From: Oscillospiraceae bacterium | Lineage (GTDB): Bacteria; Bacillota; Clostridia; Oscillospirales; Ruminococcaceae | Direction: 5' to 3' | Length of the DNA stretch: 61,317 nt | Assembly (NCBI GenBank): GCA_018110905.1 | Contig: JAGBAZ010000004.1 | Span: forward strand, 1 to 61,317 | Shown here: piece after piece, positions 52,176 to 61,176 of the stretch | How positions within the stretch are numbered: the stretch's first letter is position 1 | Layout of the letters: each line of letters starts with the position of its first letter | Notes under the pieces: model-generated | What the model saw: the letters and a program-made list of their open reading frames with translations, nothing else | Told to the model about the DNA's origin: nothing | Databases searched by the model: none | Program-made: the position numbers and the translations under genes

Positions 52176-53524
52176 CGTTCTTCCTCCAGAGTGGTGAACT
52201 TGGTGAACTGGCCGTCCCAGCAAAGGGTTGCCGTTCCGGTTTCACCGTGGCGGTTTTTTGCAACGATTACCTCAACGGTGTCGGCTTCGGGCGTTGCAAC
52301 ACCTTCCTGCTGCTGGTAATAGGATTCACGGTAAAGGAACATTACAATATCTGCATCCTGCTCGATCGAACCGGATTCACGAAGGTCGGAAAGCATGGGT
52401 TTGTGGCCCTGGCGGCTTTCGGTTCCACGGGAAAGCTGGGAAAGGACGATTACCGGAACGTTGAGTTCCTTTGCCATAAGTTTGAGGTTTCTTGTCATTT
52501 CGGAAACTTCCTGAACACGGTTATCGCTGCGTTTTCCGGAGGACATAAGCTGAAGATAGTCGATTATGACAAGATCAAGGTTTTTGACTCTTCTGAGCTT
52601 TGCCTTCATTTCCGAAACGGTGATGCCTGCAGTATCGTCGATGAGGATATTGGTTTTGTTAAGCATCTGGGCCGCTTCCGCAAGTCTTGTCCAGTCGGAA
52701 GCTTCAAGAGAACCTATGCGGAGCTTCCAGCTTTCGACCATTGCTTCGCAGGAAAGCATTCGGGAAGTTATCTGTTCGCTGCTCATTTCAAGAGAGAAAA
52801 TAGCAACGTTCTTTTTCTGCTTCATGGCAACCTTTGCGGCGATGTTAAGCGCAAAGCTTGTTTTACCAAGACCCGGTCTTGCCGCGATTATAACAAGGTC
52901 GGATTTGTTGAGTCCGCCAAGTTTTGCGTCAACGGCGGAATAACCGGTTTTAAGGCCGAGATACTGTTCCCGGTCCTCGCCGGAAAGTTTGTTTATCCTG
53001 TCATAAGCTTCGATAAGGGTGTCGCTGATGGGAACAAGTCCTCTGGCGTCCCTGCCCTGGCGGATATCGTAAATTTTCTGTTCGGCGGAATCCAGAAGAA
53101 GTTTTCCTTCTGCGCCGCTTTCCCGCGCGTTGTTAAGAATGTCGCCGGAAATTTCGATAAGGTTCCTGGTAAGCTGTTTGTCAAGAATGATATCGACATA
53201 TGCGCCCAGATTTCTTACGGAAGGAACGATTTCCATAAGGCGGGAAAGATAGATTTTTGCTTCCTGTTCGCTTTGGAAAATTTCGTCTTCCTTTGCGGCT
53301 TCAAGAAGGGTTATAAAGTCAACGGGTTCACCGGAAGTGAACATCCGGACCATTTCATTAAAAAGCGCTTTGTGCTGTGGGCGATAGAAAGAATCCGGAC
53401 GGAGCCTTTCGACAAGTTCCGAAAGGCAGCCCGGTTCAACAAGAACCGCGCCGAGAACGCTCTGTTCCGCCTCAAGGCTGTAGGGAAGATCCATTCCAAG
53501 CAAAAGCGGATTATCGTTTTCCAA
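52172..53524 (-). CDS. dnaB: Replicative DNA helicase DnaB
   Basis: 450 residues. N-terminal DnaB domain (PYSLEAEQSVLGAVL near 15), RecA-like core with ARPGLGKTSF near 211 and LVIIDYLQLMS near 320, plus the NLKLMAKELNVPVIVLSQLSR sensor region. Unwinds DNA at the fork. Lies after rplI, separated by repeat C copy 2; the ribosome binding site is GAGGTG before 53524. Confidence 0.96.
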   Translation of the reverse strand: MENDNPLLLGMDLPYSLEAEQSVLGAVLVEPGCLSELVERLRPDSFYRPQHKALFNEMVRMFTSGEPVDFITLLEAAKEDEIFQSEQEAKIYLSRLMEIVPSVRNLGAYVDIILDKQLTRNLIEISGDILNNARESGAEGKLLLDSAEQKIYDIRQGRDARGLVPISDTLIEAYDRINKLSGEDREQYLGLKTGYSAVDAKLGGLNKSDLVIIAARPGLGKTSFALNIAAKVAMKQKKNVAIFSLEMSSEQITSRMLSCEAMVESWKLRIGSLEASDWTRLAEAAQMLNKTNILIDDTAGITVSEMKAKLRRVKNLDLVIIDYLQLMSSGKRSDNRVQEVSEMTRNLKLMAKELNVPVIVLSQLSRGTESRQGHKPMLSDLRESGSIEQDADIVMFLYRESYYQQQEGVATPEADTVEVIVAKNRHGETGTATLCWDGQFTKFTTLEEER

Positions 53525-53545
53525 AATTTTTCACCTCGCAATAAA

Positions 53546-53657
53546 GCCTCCCTTGTCTGAAGGGAGGTATCATCCGCAGGATGACGGAGGGATTTAAGGT
53601 GAATCCCCTCGCCACCGCTTACGCGATGTGGCCCTCTCCCCTTTAACAAGGGGCGCA
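53546..53657 (-). repeat. Dispersed repeat C, copy 2
   Basis: GCCTCCCTTGTCTGAAGGGAGG at one end, GATGACGGAGGGATT in the middle, and the 56-base segment 53602-53657 identical to 28280-28335. It fills the rplI-dnaB gap and is therefore transcribed within the operon. Confidence 0.85.
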
Positions 53658-53661
53658 ATTA

Positions 53662-54105
53662 TTATTCAGAAACAAGAACAAAAATCTTTGCGGAAACGCT
53701 GTGGCCGAATTTAACTTCGGCATTGAAAGTTCCGTAAGTTTTGATATCGCCTTCAAGGGAAACTTTTTTCTTGTCAACTTCGATGCCGAACTGTTTTTTG
53801 ATTTCTGCGGCAACGTCTGCTGCGGTGATGGAACCGAAAAGTTTTCCGCCGTTTCCGGCTACGCCGGTGAATTTGACGGTTTTATCTTTGATAACAGCGG
53901 CGGAATCCATTGCTGCCTGTTTTTCAAGAGCAAGTTTGCGTTCCTTTGCTGCTTCTTTCTGTTTAAGTTCGTTAAGAGCCTGAGAAGTTGCTTCCATTGC
54001 AAGTTTTTTCGGAAGAAGGAAGTTCCTTGCATAACCGTCGGAAGCGTTTATAAGTTCGCCTTTTTTACCGGAACCTTTTACATCTTCAAGAAGAATAACT
54101 TTCAT
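53662..54105 (-). CDS. rplI: 50S ribosomal protein L9
   Basis: 147 residues. N-terminal L9 signature [17 protein letters not shown] and [14 protein letters not shown], long central helix (residues 45-75), and the C-terminal domain with [13 protein letters not shown]. Start preceded by AAAGGAGA. The usual gdpP-rplI-dnaB order. Confidence 0.97.
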   Translation of the reverse strand: MKVILLEDVKGSGKKGELINASDGYARNFLLPKKLAMEATSQALNELKQKEAAKERKLALEKQAAMDSAAVIKDKTVKFTGVAGNGGKLFGSITAADVAAEIKKQFGIEVDKKKVSLEGDIKTYGTFNAEVKFGHSVSAKIFVLVSE

Positions 54106-54138
54106 ATCAAATATCTCCTTTCGGGGGATTAAATTAAT

Positions 54139-56118
54139 TTATTCATCCGCGTGGCCCGCGGCTTTTTCATAATAATCATCGATTGCGGCAAGAAGTTTTT
54201 CTTTTGCTTCTGCCGGGGTGATATCGGGTATCTGGGCGCCCGCCATAGTCTGGTGACCGCCGCCGCCGAGAGCTTCCATAATGACCTGTACATTCATTCC
54301 GCCAAGGCTTCTTGCGGAAAAGGAAACACCAACGGGAGTTTTATACATAACAACGGAAGAAGCGACCCCGCGGATTGTAAGAAGTTCGTCTGCCGCCTGG
54401 GGAGCAACGATTCCGATATCGTCATAGGATTTTGCAAAGGAAACAGCGCATCCGCGGTAAATTTCCGCAGTGGAAACGATTTTGGAACGGTGCTGATAGC
54501 TCTGAAGGCTTCCGCTGAAAAGTTCCTTTACTCGGACGGTGTCTGCACCCATTTTCTTAAGATACGCCGCCGCTTCAAAAGTCCTTACGCCGGCGCGCAT
54601 GGAAAAGCTTTTTGTATCAAGCATGATTCCGGAAAGAAGAGCTTCCGCTTCGGCTTTTTTGATTTTGCAGCGTCCGTCAAGATACTGCAGAAGTTCGGTC
54701 ACCATTTCGGAAGCGGAGGAAGCATAAGGCTCATGATAGAAAATAACGGCATTGTCAATGCTTCCGACCATTCTTCTGTGGTGGTCGATTACAACAACGT
54801 TTTTGCAGGAAGCAAAAATCTCCTTGGATTCAAGAAGCGCACCTATATGAGTATCAACAATAATAAGAAGGGTCTGGTCGCTGATAAGCGTTTTGCCTTC
54901 TTCGGGGGAGATGAAAAGTTCAAGGTTTCCCGCTTTTTCGGTTTTGTCGATAAGGGGTTTTGCAAGGCAGGTTTCGCGGTTGACGACGATATGACAATCT
55001 TTTTCCATATCACGGACGCCTTCCGCCATTCCGATGGCGGCGCCGATGCAGTCAAGGTCGCCGAAACGGTGACCCATAACGATAATGTTGGAGCTGGATT
55101 CGATAAGGTCCGCAAGGGCGGCCGCAACGACCCTCGTTTTGACTTTGGTTCGCTTTTCAACGCCTTTTGCAAAACCGCCGTAAAATTCGTAACCGTTGAC
55201 TGTTTTTACAGCAGCCTGGTCGCCGCCGCGGCCAAGAGCCATTTCAAGAGCCTGGAGAGAAAAATCGTTGAGCTTATCAAGGGAATAATCGCCCCTTGCA
55301 ACACCGATGGAAAGGGTTACGGGCTGTTCTTCGCTTGTAAGTATCTTTCTTGCTCTGTCAAGAATTGAAAAACGTTCGGATTCCATTTTACGAAGATATT
55401 TTTCTTCAACAATAGCAACGTATTTGGAACTTGAATTTCGCTTAAGGAAAGCATGGTTTTCCGAAACAAAATCCTCAAAAAGTTTTTCGACTTCACCTTT
55501 GATCCAGCTTTTTTCGCTTTCTTTACAGTTTGCAAAAAGTTCCTCAAGGTTATCGAGGGTTATTGAAAGAACAGCGGGTCGGCTTTCCTCATAAAGTTTT
55601 TCAATTTTTTTCTCGTTTGTTTTATCGACGAAATAAAAGGCATAGAGCCTTTCGCCCATATCTACGGAAGTTGTTGCGCAAACGGAATAATTTCCGCCGC
55701 GGCAGGTAACCTCGCAGCCGCCGGGAGCAAAAACTTTTTCAAAATCAAAGTTCTCAGCAAGGTTTTTTATGTTTTTTCCGTAGCATTCGTCGCCGTTCAT
55801 AACGGAATCATGGAAAATTCCGTTTGTCCAGAGAATTTCGCCTTCGCCGTTTGTAACAGCAACAGGAAGGGGAAATTTTATCAAAGCATCGCTTTTAACG
55901 GCGCCGAGCCTTCCGCCGATATATTCAAGAAATCTTCTGGAATCGCGCCTTGCGGAAAAAAGCCTCCAGACTCCGAAGGCAACCGCCAAGATCGTTATAA
56001 CAAACTGAATCGTAAAAATTTTTTTGTCATAGCCGAAAGCCATTGCGGTAAAAATCACCGTAACGGCCATAAAGGCGATAAGCGCAATTTCGAGAAGGTC
56101 GATTTTCTTTTTCAACAA
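54139..56118 (-). CDS. gdpP: Cyclic-di-AMP phosphodiesterase GdpP
   Basis: 659 residues, normal length. Two membrane segments (10-55), degenerate PAS (80-170), degenerate GGDEF (175-305), DHH catalytic domain with MGHRFGDLDCIG near 350 and VVIDHHRRM near 442, and a C-terminal DHHA1 domain ending GGGGHQTMAGAQ. Degrades c-di-AMP and so affects wall, osmotic and beta-lactam responses. Start with AAGGAGG upstream. Confidence 0.96.
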   Translation of the reverse strand: MLKKKIDLLEIALIAFMAVTVIFTAMAFGYDKKIFTIQFVITILAVAFGVWRLFSARRDSRRFLEYIGGRLGAVKSDALIKFPLPVAVTNGEGEILWTNGIFHDSVMNGDECYGKNIKNLAENFDFEKVFAPGGCEVTCRGGNYSVCATTSVDMGERLYAFYFVDKTNEKKIEKLYEESRPAVLSITLDNLEELFANCKESEKSWIKGEVEKLFEDFVSENHAFLKRNSSSKYVAIVEEKYLRKMESERFSILDRARKILTSEEQPVTLSIGVARGDYSLDKLNDFSLQALEMALGRGGDQAAVKTVNGYEFYGGFAKGVEKRTKVKTRVVAAALADLIESSSNIIVMGHRFGDLDCIGAAIGMAEGVRDMEKDCHIVVNRETCLAKPLIDKTEKAGNLELFISPEEGKTLISDQTLLIIVDTHIGALLESKEIFASCKNVVVIDHHRRMVGSIDNAVIFYHEPYASSASEMVTELLQYLDGRCKIKKAEAEALLSGIMLDTKSFSMRAGVRTFEAAAYLKKMGADTVRVKELFSGSLQSYQHRSKIVSTAEIYRGCAVSFAKSYDDIGIVAPQAADELLTIRGVASSVVMYKTPVGVSFSARSLGGMNVQVIMEALGGGGHQTMAGAQIPDITPAEAKEKLLAAIDDYYEKAAGHADE

Positions 56119-56169
56119 AAAAGCCTCCTTCCTCTAAAAATGAGAACACTTTTAAGCATATATATTGTT

Positions 56170-56198
56170 ATTATAGCAAACCGCCTTTAAACTTTCAA
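56170..56198 (-). promoter_or_regulatory. Promoter of the gdpP operon
   Basis: On the minus strand TTGAAA (56198-56193), 17-bp spacer, TATAAT (56175-56170). Confidence 0.75.
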
Positions 56199-56230
56199 TA
56201 AAAAGTAAATAAAATATAATTATATAATAT

Positions 56231-56261
56231 AAAAAAGCACCGCCGAAGCGGTGCTTTTTTT
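56231..56261 (-). terminator. Terminator of ackA
   Basis: GCACCGC-CGAA-GCGGTGC stem (56237-56254) with an A run before and T run after; on the minus strand it ends ackA and may also shield gdpP from read-through. Confidence 0.9.
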
Positions 56262-56274
56262 GTTTTGTTTCAGA

Positions 56275-57480
56275 TTATTTTCCGAAAACGATTTCAACAG
56301 TATCCTGAGCGATCATGAGCTCTTCGTTGGTGGGGATTACCCAAGCTTCAACTTTGCTGTCGCCGGTGGAGAATTTTGCTTCTTTGCGGCTTGCGTTGTT
56401 GTTAAGTTCTTCGCCAATGGAAAGTCCGAGATATTCCATGTCGGAGCAGATTTCGCCGCGCTGTGCTGCGGAGTTTTCGCCGATACCGCCGGTGAAGATG
56501 ATTGCGTCTACGCCGCCCATTGCTGCTGCGTAACCGCCGGCGATCTTTTTGATCTGATAGGTGAACATATCAAGAGCGAGCTGTGCTCTGTGGTTGCCTT
56601 CTTTTGCTGCGTTTTCAAGGTCGCGGCAGTCGGAGGAAATTCCGGAAATTCCGAGGAAGCCGGATTTTTTGTTCATAAGGTTGCTCATCTGTTCGGGAGT
56701 AAGGCCTTCTTTGTCCATAACATAAGTTACAACAGAGGGGTCGATTCCGCCGCAGCGGGTTCCCATTACGAAACCATCGAGAGGAGTGAGACCCATGGAA
56801 GTGTCGCAAACTTTGCCGTCTTTAACTGCGGAAAGGGAAGAACCGTTGCCGAGGTGGCAGATGATGAGTTTGGTGCCTTCGGGATCTTTACCGGTGATTT
56901 CGAAATATCTCTTGGTGATGAAGCGGTGGGAAGTTCCGTGGAAGCCATAGCGACGGATGGAATATTTTTCATAATATTCATAAGGAATACCGAACATGTA
57001 AGCTTTTTCGGGCATGGTCTGATGGAAGGAGGTATCGAAAACAGCGACCATGGGGGTATCTTTTCCGAAAACTTCCTGGCAAGCTGCCATTGCAACAGCC
57101 TGAGGCGGGTTGTGAAGAGGGCCAAGGTCTTTGAATTTTACGCCGATGTCTTCGATAAGTTCATCGGTTACGATGGTGGAAGCTTTGTATTTTTCGGAAC
57201 CGTGAAGAACGCGGTGGCCGATTGCTTTGATTTCGCTGATGCTTTCAACAACTTTGTTTTCGCCTTCGGTAAGGAGTTTAACAAGTTCTTCGAATGCTTC
57301 TTTATGAGTGGGGAAGCTTACGTCATATTCAGCTTTGTAACCGGATTCGGTTTTGTGGCTGATTCTGCCGTCGATGCCGATTCTTTCGCAAAGACCTTTT
57401 GCTACGACATCCTGGGTGTCCATCTCGATAAGCTGATACTTAAGAGAGGAACTGCCTGCATTAATAACAAGTACTTTCAT
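56275..57480 (-). CDS. ackA: Acetate kinase
   Basis: 401 residues. VLVINAGSSSLKYQ at the N-terminus, GHRVLHGSEKY near 85, and HLGNGSSLSAVKDGK and TPLDGFVMGTRCG near 205-240. Makes ATP and acetate from acetyl phosphate. ATG 57480 after GGAGGTTG; the six codons upstream are leader. Phosphotransacetylase is not in this window. Confidence 0.97.
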   Translation of the reverse strand: MKVLVINAGSSSLKYQLIEMDTQDVVAKGLCERIGIDGRISHKTESGYKAEYDVSFPTHKEAFEELVKLLTEGENKVVESISEIKAIGHRVLHGSEKYKASTIVTDELIEDIGVKFKDLGPLHNPPQAVAMAACQEVFGKDTPMVAVFDTSFHQTMPEKAYMFGIPYEYYEKYSIRRYGFHGTSHRFITKRYFEITGKDPEGTKLIICHLGNGSSLSAVKDGKVCDTSMGLTPLDGFVMGTRCGGIDPSVVTYVMDKEGLTPEQMSNLMNKKSGFLGISGISSDCRDLENAAKEGNHRAQLALDMFTYQIKKIAGGYAAAMGGVDAIIFTGGIGENSAAQRGEICSDMEYLGLSIGEELNNNASRKEAKFSTGDSKVEAWVIPTNEELMIAQDTVEIVFGK

Positions 57481-57668
57481 GTTTTTTTCAACCTCCAAGT
57501 ATGTTGTCCCGATTAATTTTCAGTTAAATTTCGACCATAGCAAAGCTGGCCTTCATTGACATTCGGGTGACAATTATATATTATTACATTAGAACGCAAA
57601 TTGCAAGGAAATAACGTTAAAAAGTTGATGAATTTGTGCTTTTCTTTGCAAAAACGGAGGAAGAATGA

Positions 57669-58865
57669 ATGAAAATTGCAGGAATCATAGCGGAATATGA
57701 CCCTTTTCACAACGGTCACGCTTATCAGATAAGAAAAACCCGGGAAGCCGGAGCAGAAGCGATTGTTGTTGTGCTGGGCGGAGAATTCACCCAAAGGGGT
57801 GAACCGGCCTGGTGCTCAAAATACACAAGGGCAAAAGCGGCGCTTCTCTGCGGTGCGGATCTTGTGCTCGAAATGCCGGTTTCCTATGCCGTCGGTTCCG
57901 CGGAAAAATTTGCCGAAGGCGGAATTTCGGTCCTTGATGCTCTTGGCTGTGTCGATGTGCTCAGCTTCGGAAGCGAAAGCGGAGATGCAGAAAAAATAAT
58001 GGATTTTGCAAAACTTTTCGAGCGTGAAGACTTTATTGAAGAATATAAAAAATCCCTTTCTGAAGGGGTTTCTTCCGCTTCTGCAAGGGAAATTGCCGCA
58101 AAAAAACTTGCGCCGGAACTTGCTTCTGTTGCGGCAAATCCGAACGATACCCTTGGTGCGGAATACTGCAAATGGCTGCTCCGTCTTGGCAGCAAAATCA
58201 GACCGGAAACAGTAAAAAGATACGGCGCAGGACACGGCGAAGCCGCCGTGCTCAAAAGCGGAATGGCTTCCGCAACCTACCTCAGGACTTTTTCCGAACC
58301 GGAAGATATTTTTCCATTTGTTCCGTATAAATGCTATGAGCTTCTGGCGCAGGATTTCCGGGAAGGAAAACTTCCTTTCAGCGAGAAAAAAATCGAACCG
58401 GCGGTGCTTGCGGTCCTCAGAACCATGGACGAAGATGACTTCAAAAAAGTTCCCGATTGCGCCGCGGAAGGGCTTTATCATCGGGTTTTTGACGCCGTTC
58501 AGGAAGCAACTTGCCTTGATGAACTCTATCTTTCGATAAAGACAAAACGCTACGCCATGAGCAGAGTTAAACGCATTGTTGCCGGGGCTTTTTTGGGGCT
58601 TGATTCCTCTGTGCTCAAAGAAGTAAAGCTTCCTTATATCCGCGTGCTCGGAATGAACGAAACCGGTGCTGCGGTGCTCAAAGAGGCAAAAACCGCCGGG
58701 TGCGCTCTTCCGGTTTCCGCATCTCTCGCGGATCTTGAAAAAACTTCCGAAACGGCGGCTGTTTTTGCAAAGCTTGAATCAAAAGCGGAAAACCTCTGGC
58801 AGCTCGGTGTTCCTAAACCGGGAAAATGCGGGATAGCATATACCACAAAAATTATAAAAGTATGA
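57669..58865 (+). CDS. tmcAL: tRNA(Met) cytidine acetate ligase TmcAL
   Basis: 398 residues. Nucleotidyltransferase motif GIIAEYDPFHNGHAYQI (HNGH at 15-18), GGEFTQRGEPAW near 38, and the FGSESGD segment near 100. Acetylates the wobble cytidine of elongator tRNA-Met using acetate and ATP, which fits its place divergent from ackA. ATG after ACGGAGGAAG. Four copies of GTGCTCAAA lie within it, one of them in a different reading frame from the others. Confidence 0.93.
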   Translation: MKIAGIIAEYDPFHNGHAYQIRKTREAGAEAIVVVLGGEFTQRGEPAWCSKYTRAKAALLCGADLVLEMPVSYAVGSAEKFAEGGISVLDALGCVDVLSFGSESGDAEKIMDFAKLFEREDFIEEYKKSLSEGVSSASAREIAAKKLAPELASVAANPNDTLGAEYCKWLLRLGSKIRPETVKRYGAGHGEAAVLKSGMASATYLRTFSEPEDIFPFVPYKCYELLAQDFREGKLPFSEKKIEPAVLAVLRTMDEDDFKKVPDCAAEGLYHRVFDAVQEATCLDELYLSIKTKRYAMSRVKRIVAGAFLGLDSSVLKEVKLPYIRVLGMNETGAAVLKEAKTAGCALPVSASLADLEKTSETAAVFAKLESKAENLWQLGVPKPGKCGIAYTTKIIKV

Positions 58866-58883
58866 TTCATTAAAAACACTGTA

Positions 58884-58912
58884 CGGGCGCACTTTTGTGC
58901 GCCCGTTTTTTG
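58884..58912 (+). terminator. Terminator of tmcAL, REP-like stem
   Basis: CGGGCGCAC-TTTT-GTGCGCCCG then TTTTTTG. The stem is the same as RAYT-internal copy 4, with GTAC in place of the GTAG/CTAC foot, so it may be a REP copy used as a terminator. Confidence 0.85.
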
Positions 58913-59045
58913 TCACAGCATTTGTCGCTTATCCGTCTTTTCACCCCCGACGAAAGCCATTTCTTTTATTAAAGTAGACATTTTTAAGTATATTTTTAAA
59001 TATTTTGGAAATATTATCAAATACATATTGCAATTCCTACAAAAA

Positions 59046-59054
59046 TGGTATAAT
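59046..59054 (+). promoter_or_regulatory. Extended -10 promoter of the nifS operon
   Basis: TGGTATAAT (extended -10, 59046-59054). A TTGCAA at 59028-59033 lies 15 bp upstream, a short spacer, so the TG extension may matter most. The rest of the 58913-59104 gap is AT-rich without other signals. Confidence 0.6.
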
Positions 59055-59104
59055 ATAAATCTCGGAAAAAACAATGCTTTAATTTTTTAAGGAGGAAAAC
59101 GAAT

Positions 59105-60310
59105 TTGGAAAAACGTTTTGTCTATGTGGATAACGCCGCAACGACTCCCATCTCCAAAGAAGTTCTCGATGCGATGATGCCCTGGCTTACCGAAGGCTAC
59201 GGCAACGCTTCCAGCATATATTCTAAAGGCCGCGAGGCAGGCTGGGCTCTTAAAAAAGCCCACGAAGATGTGGCAGCCGTTATCGGCGCGGAACCGAACG
59301 AAATTTATTTCACTTCCTGCGGTTCCGAATCCGATAACTGGGCGCTTAAAGGCGCCATGCAGACTCTTTCAAAAAGAGGAAAAAAACATATAATCACTTC
59401 CGTTTTTGAACACCACGCAATTCTCCATACCTGCAAGGCTCTTGAAAAACAGGGTTTTGAGGTGACCTATCTCCCGGTTTATGAAAACGGAATCGTAAAA
59501 CCCGAGGACGTTGAAGCAGCAATCCGTCCCGACACCGGTCTTGTTTCAATCATGTTCGCAAACAACGAAATCGGAACCATTCAGCCCATCGCCGAAATCG
59601 GAAAAATCTGCCGCGAACACAAAATCTGGTTCCATACCGATGCTGTTCAGGCCATGGGCCACGTTAAAATCGATGTCAACGAACTTAACGTAGATATGCT
59701 TTCCCTTTCCGGACATAAGATCCACGCCCAGAAAGGCGTAGGACTTCTTTATGTAAGAAAAGGCGTAGTTCTTCCCAATCTTATCGACGGCGGCGGTCAG
59801 GAACGCGGAAAACGTGCCGGCACCGAAAACGTTGCGGCAATCATGGGCTTTGCTAAAGCAATGCAGATCGCAAGCGAAAACATTGAAGAACGCGGAGCAA
59901 AAACCAAAATCCTCCGTGATAAGCTCATCGACAACATTCTTAAAATCGAACACACCCGCCTTAACGGCGACAGAGAAAAACGCCTTCCCGGAAACGTAAA
60001 CATTTCCATTGAAGGAATCGAAGGCGAAAGCCTTCTTTTAAGCCTTGATATGCTCGGAATCTGCGCAAGTTCCGGTTCCGCATGTACTTCCGGTTCTCTT
60101 GACCCAAGCCACGTTCTTCTTGCGCTTGGCCTTGTTCACGAAACCGCCCACGGTTCTCTCCGAATCAGTCTTTCCGACGAAACCACAGAAGAAGACGTTG
60201 ATTATATTCTCGAAGTTCTTCCCGGAATTGTCGAAAGACTTCGCGCAATGAGCCCCCTTTGGGAAGCCATGATGAAGGGCGAAAACAAAAAAGTAACCAT
60301 GATGAAATAA
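59105..60310 (+). CDS. nifS: Cysteine desulfurase NifS/IscS-like
   Basis: 401 residues. PLP lysine in [13 protein letters not shown] near 201, [10 protein letters not shown] near 178, and the sulfur-carrying Cys in [15 protein letters not shown] near 325. Mobilises sulfur from cysteine for Fe-S clusters. Two-component partner nifU lies 30 bases downstream. TTG start after AGGAGG. Confidence 0.95.
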   Translation: MEKRFVYVDNAATTPISKEVLDAMMPWLTEGYGNASSIYSKGREAGWALKKAHEDVAAVIGAEPNEIYFTSCGSESDNWALKGAMQTLSKRGKKHIITSVFEHHAILHTCKALEKQGFEVTYLPVYENGIVKPEDVEAAIRPDTGLVSIMFANNEIGTIQPIAEIGKICREHKIWFHTDAVQAMGHVKIDVNELNVDMLSLSGHKIHAQKGVGLLYVRKGVVLPNLIDGGGQERGKRAGTENVAAIMGFAKAMQIASENIEERGAKTKILRDKLIDNILKIEHTRLNGDREKRLPGNVNISIEGIEGESLLLSLDMLGICASSGSACTSGSLDPSHVLLALGLVHETAHGSLRISLSDETTEEDVDYILEVLPGIVERLRAMSPLWEAMMKGENKKVTMMK

Positions 60311-60340
60311 AACCCTTGCATAAAATCGGAGGAAAAACAA

Positions 60341-60763
60341 ATGTTATATTCTGAAAAAGTATTTGACCATTTTTCAAATCCCCGCAACGTCGGCGAAATC
60401 GAAGATGCAAACGGCATCGGCGAAGTCGGCAACGCAAAATGCGGCGATATTATGAAAATGTATCTTAAAATCGAAAACGGCATTATCGTTGACGTAAAAT
60501 TCAAAACTTTCGGCTGCGGCGCCGCAATTGCGACAAGTTCCATGGCAACCGAAATGATCAAAGGAAAATCCATCGACGATGCTCTTAAACTTACCAACAA
60601 AGCGGTTGTTGAAGCTCTCGACGGTCTTCCTGCAGTTAAAATCCATTGCTCTGTTCTTGCGGAACAGGCAGTAAAATCCGCTCTTTCCGATTATTACACC
60701 CGCCTCGGCGTAGATCCGCTTCCTATTGTCGGACCTATCGGCGTTGTTGAGTGTGAAGAATAA
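60341..60763 (+). CDS. nifU: Fe-S cluster scaffold NifU/IscU
   Basis: 140 residues. Three cluster Cys: KCGDIMKM near 35, GCGAAIATSS near 61 and KIHCSVLAE near 105. Assembles [2Fe-2S] clusters from NifS-derived sulfur. Preceded by CGGAGG. Together with nifS this is the minimal anaerobic (NIF-like/ISC) set. Confidence 0.94.
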   Translation: MLYSEKVFDHFSNPRNVGEIEDANGIGEVGNAKCGDIMKMYLKIENGIIVDVKFKTFGCGAAIATSSMATEMIKGKSIDDALKLTNKAVVEALDGLPAVKIHCSVLAEQAVKSALSDYYTRLGVDPLPIVGPIGVVECEE

Positions 60764-60790
60764 AAATTTTTTAGTAAAGGAGATTGCCCC

Positions 60791-61147
60791 ATGAAAATTT
60801 ATAAATGCGAAAGCTGCGACAAAATTCTTCTTAACCTTGGAGAACAAAACGGAACTCTTAACAAAACAGAACTCATTCCCGGTTCCGTAGATGCCGCACA
60901 GGAAAAACACGTTCCCGCTGTTGAAGTAAAAGAAAACACTGTTCTTGTAAAAATCGGCGAAGTTACCCACCCGATGCTTCCGGAACACCATATTGAATGG
61001 ATCCTTCTTGAAACCAAAAAAGGTTTCCAGATCAAATATCTTGAAGCAGGCGAAGCACCCGAAGCAAAATTTGAAGTTGCTGACGATGAACCCGTTGCTG
61101 TTTATGAATATTGCAACCTTCACGGCCTTTGGAAAAAAGAACTTTAA
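60791..61147 (+). CDS. Superoxide reductase (desulfoferrodoxin/neelaredoxin type)
   Basis: 118 residues. Iron-site motifs: EKHVPAVE near 38, HPMLPEHHIEWI near 60 and YCNLHGLWK near 109, which supply the four His and one Cys ligands. The N-terminus has CESC only, without the second Cys pair of the rubredoxin-like centre I, so this is best seen as a one-iron SOR with a remnant or alternative N-terminal site. Reduces superoxide without making O2. Same operon as nifS-nifU (27-base gap). Confidence 0.92.
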   Translation: MKIYKCESCDKILLNLGEQNGTLNKTELIPGSVDAAQEKHVPAVEVKENTVLVKIGEVTHPMLPEHHIEWILLETKKGFQIKYLEAGEAPEAKFEVADDEPVAVYEYCNLHGLWKKEL

Positions 61148-61160
61148 TTGAATTAAAAAC

Positions 61161-61176
61161 AAAAACAGCCGCCCGA
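61161..61176 (+). terminator. Half of an interrupted terminator
   Basis: AAAACAGCCGCCCGAT is the left arm of a typical terminator of this genome (A run, then a GC arm), but the right arm is missing because the IS element begins at about 61177. Confidence 0.5.
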
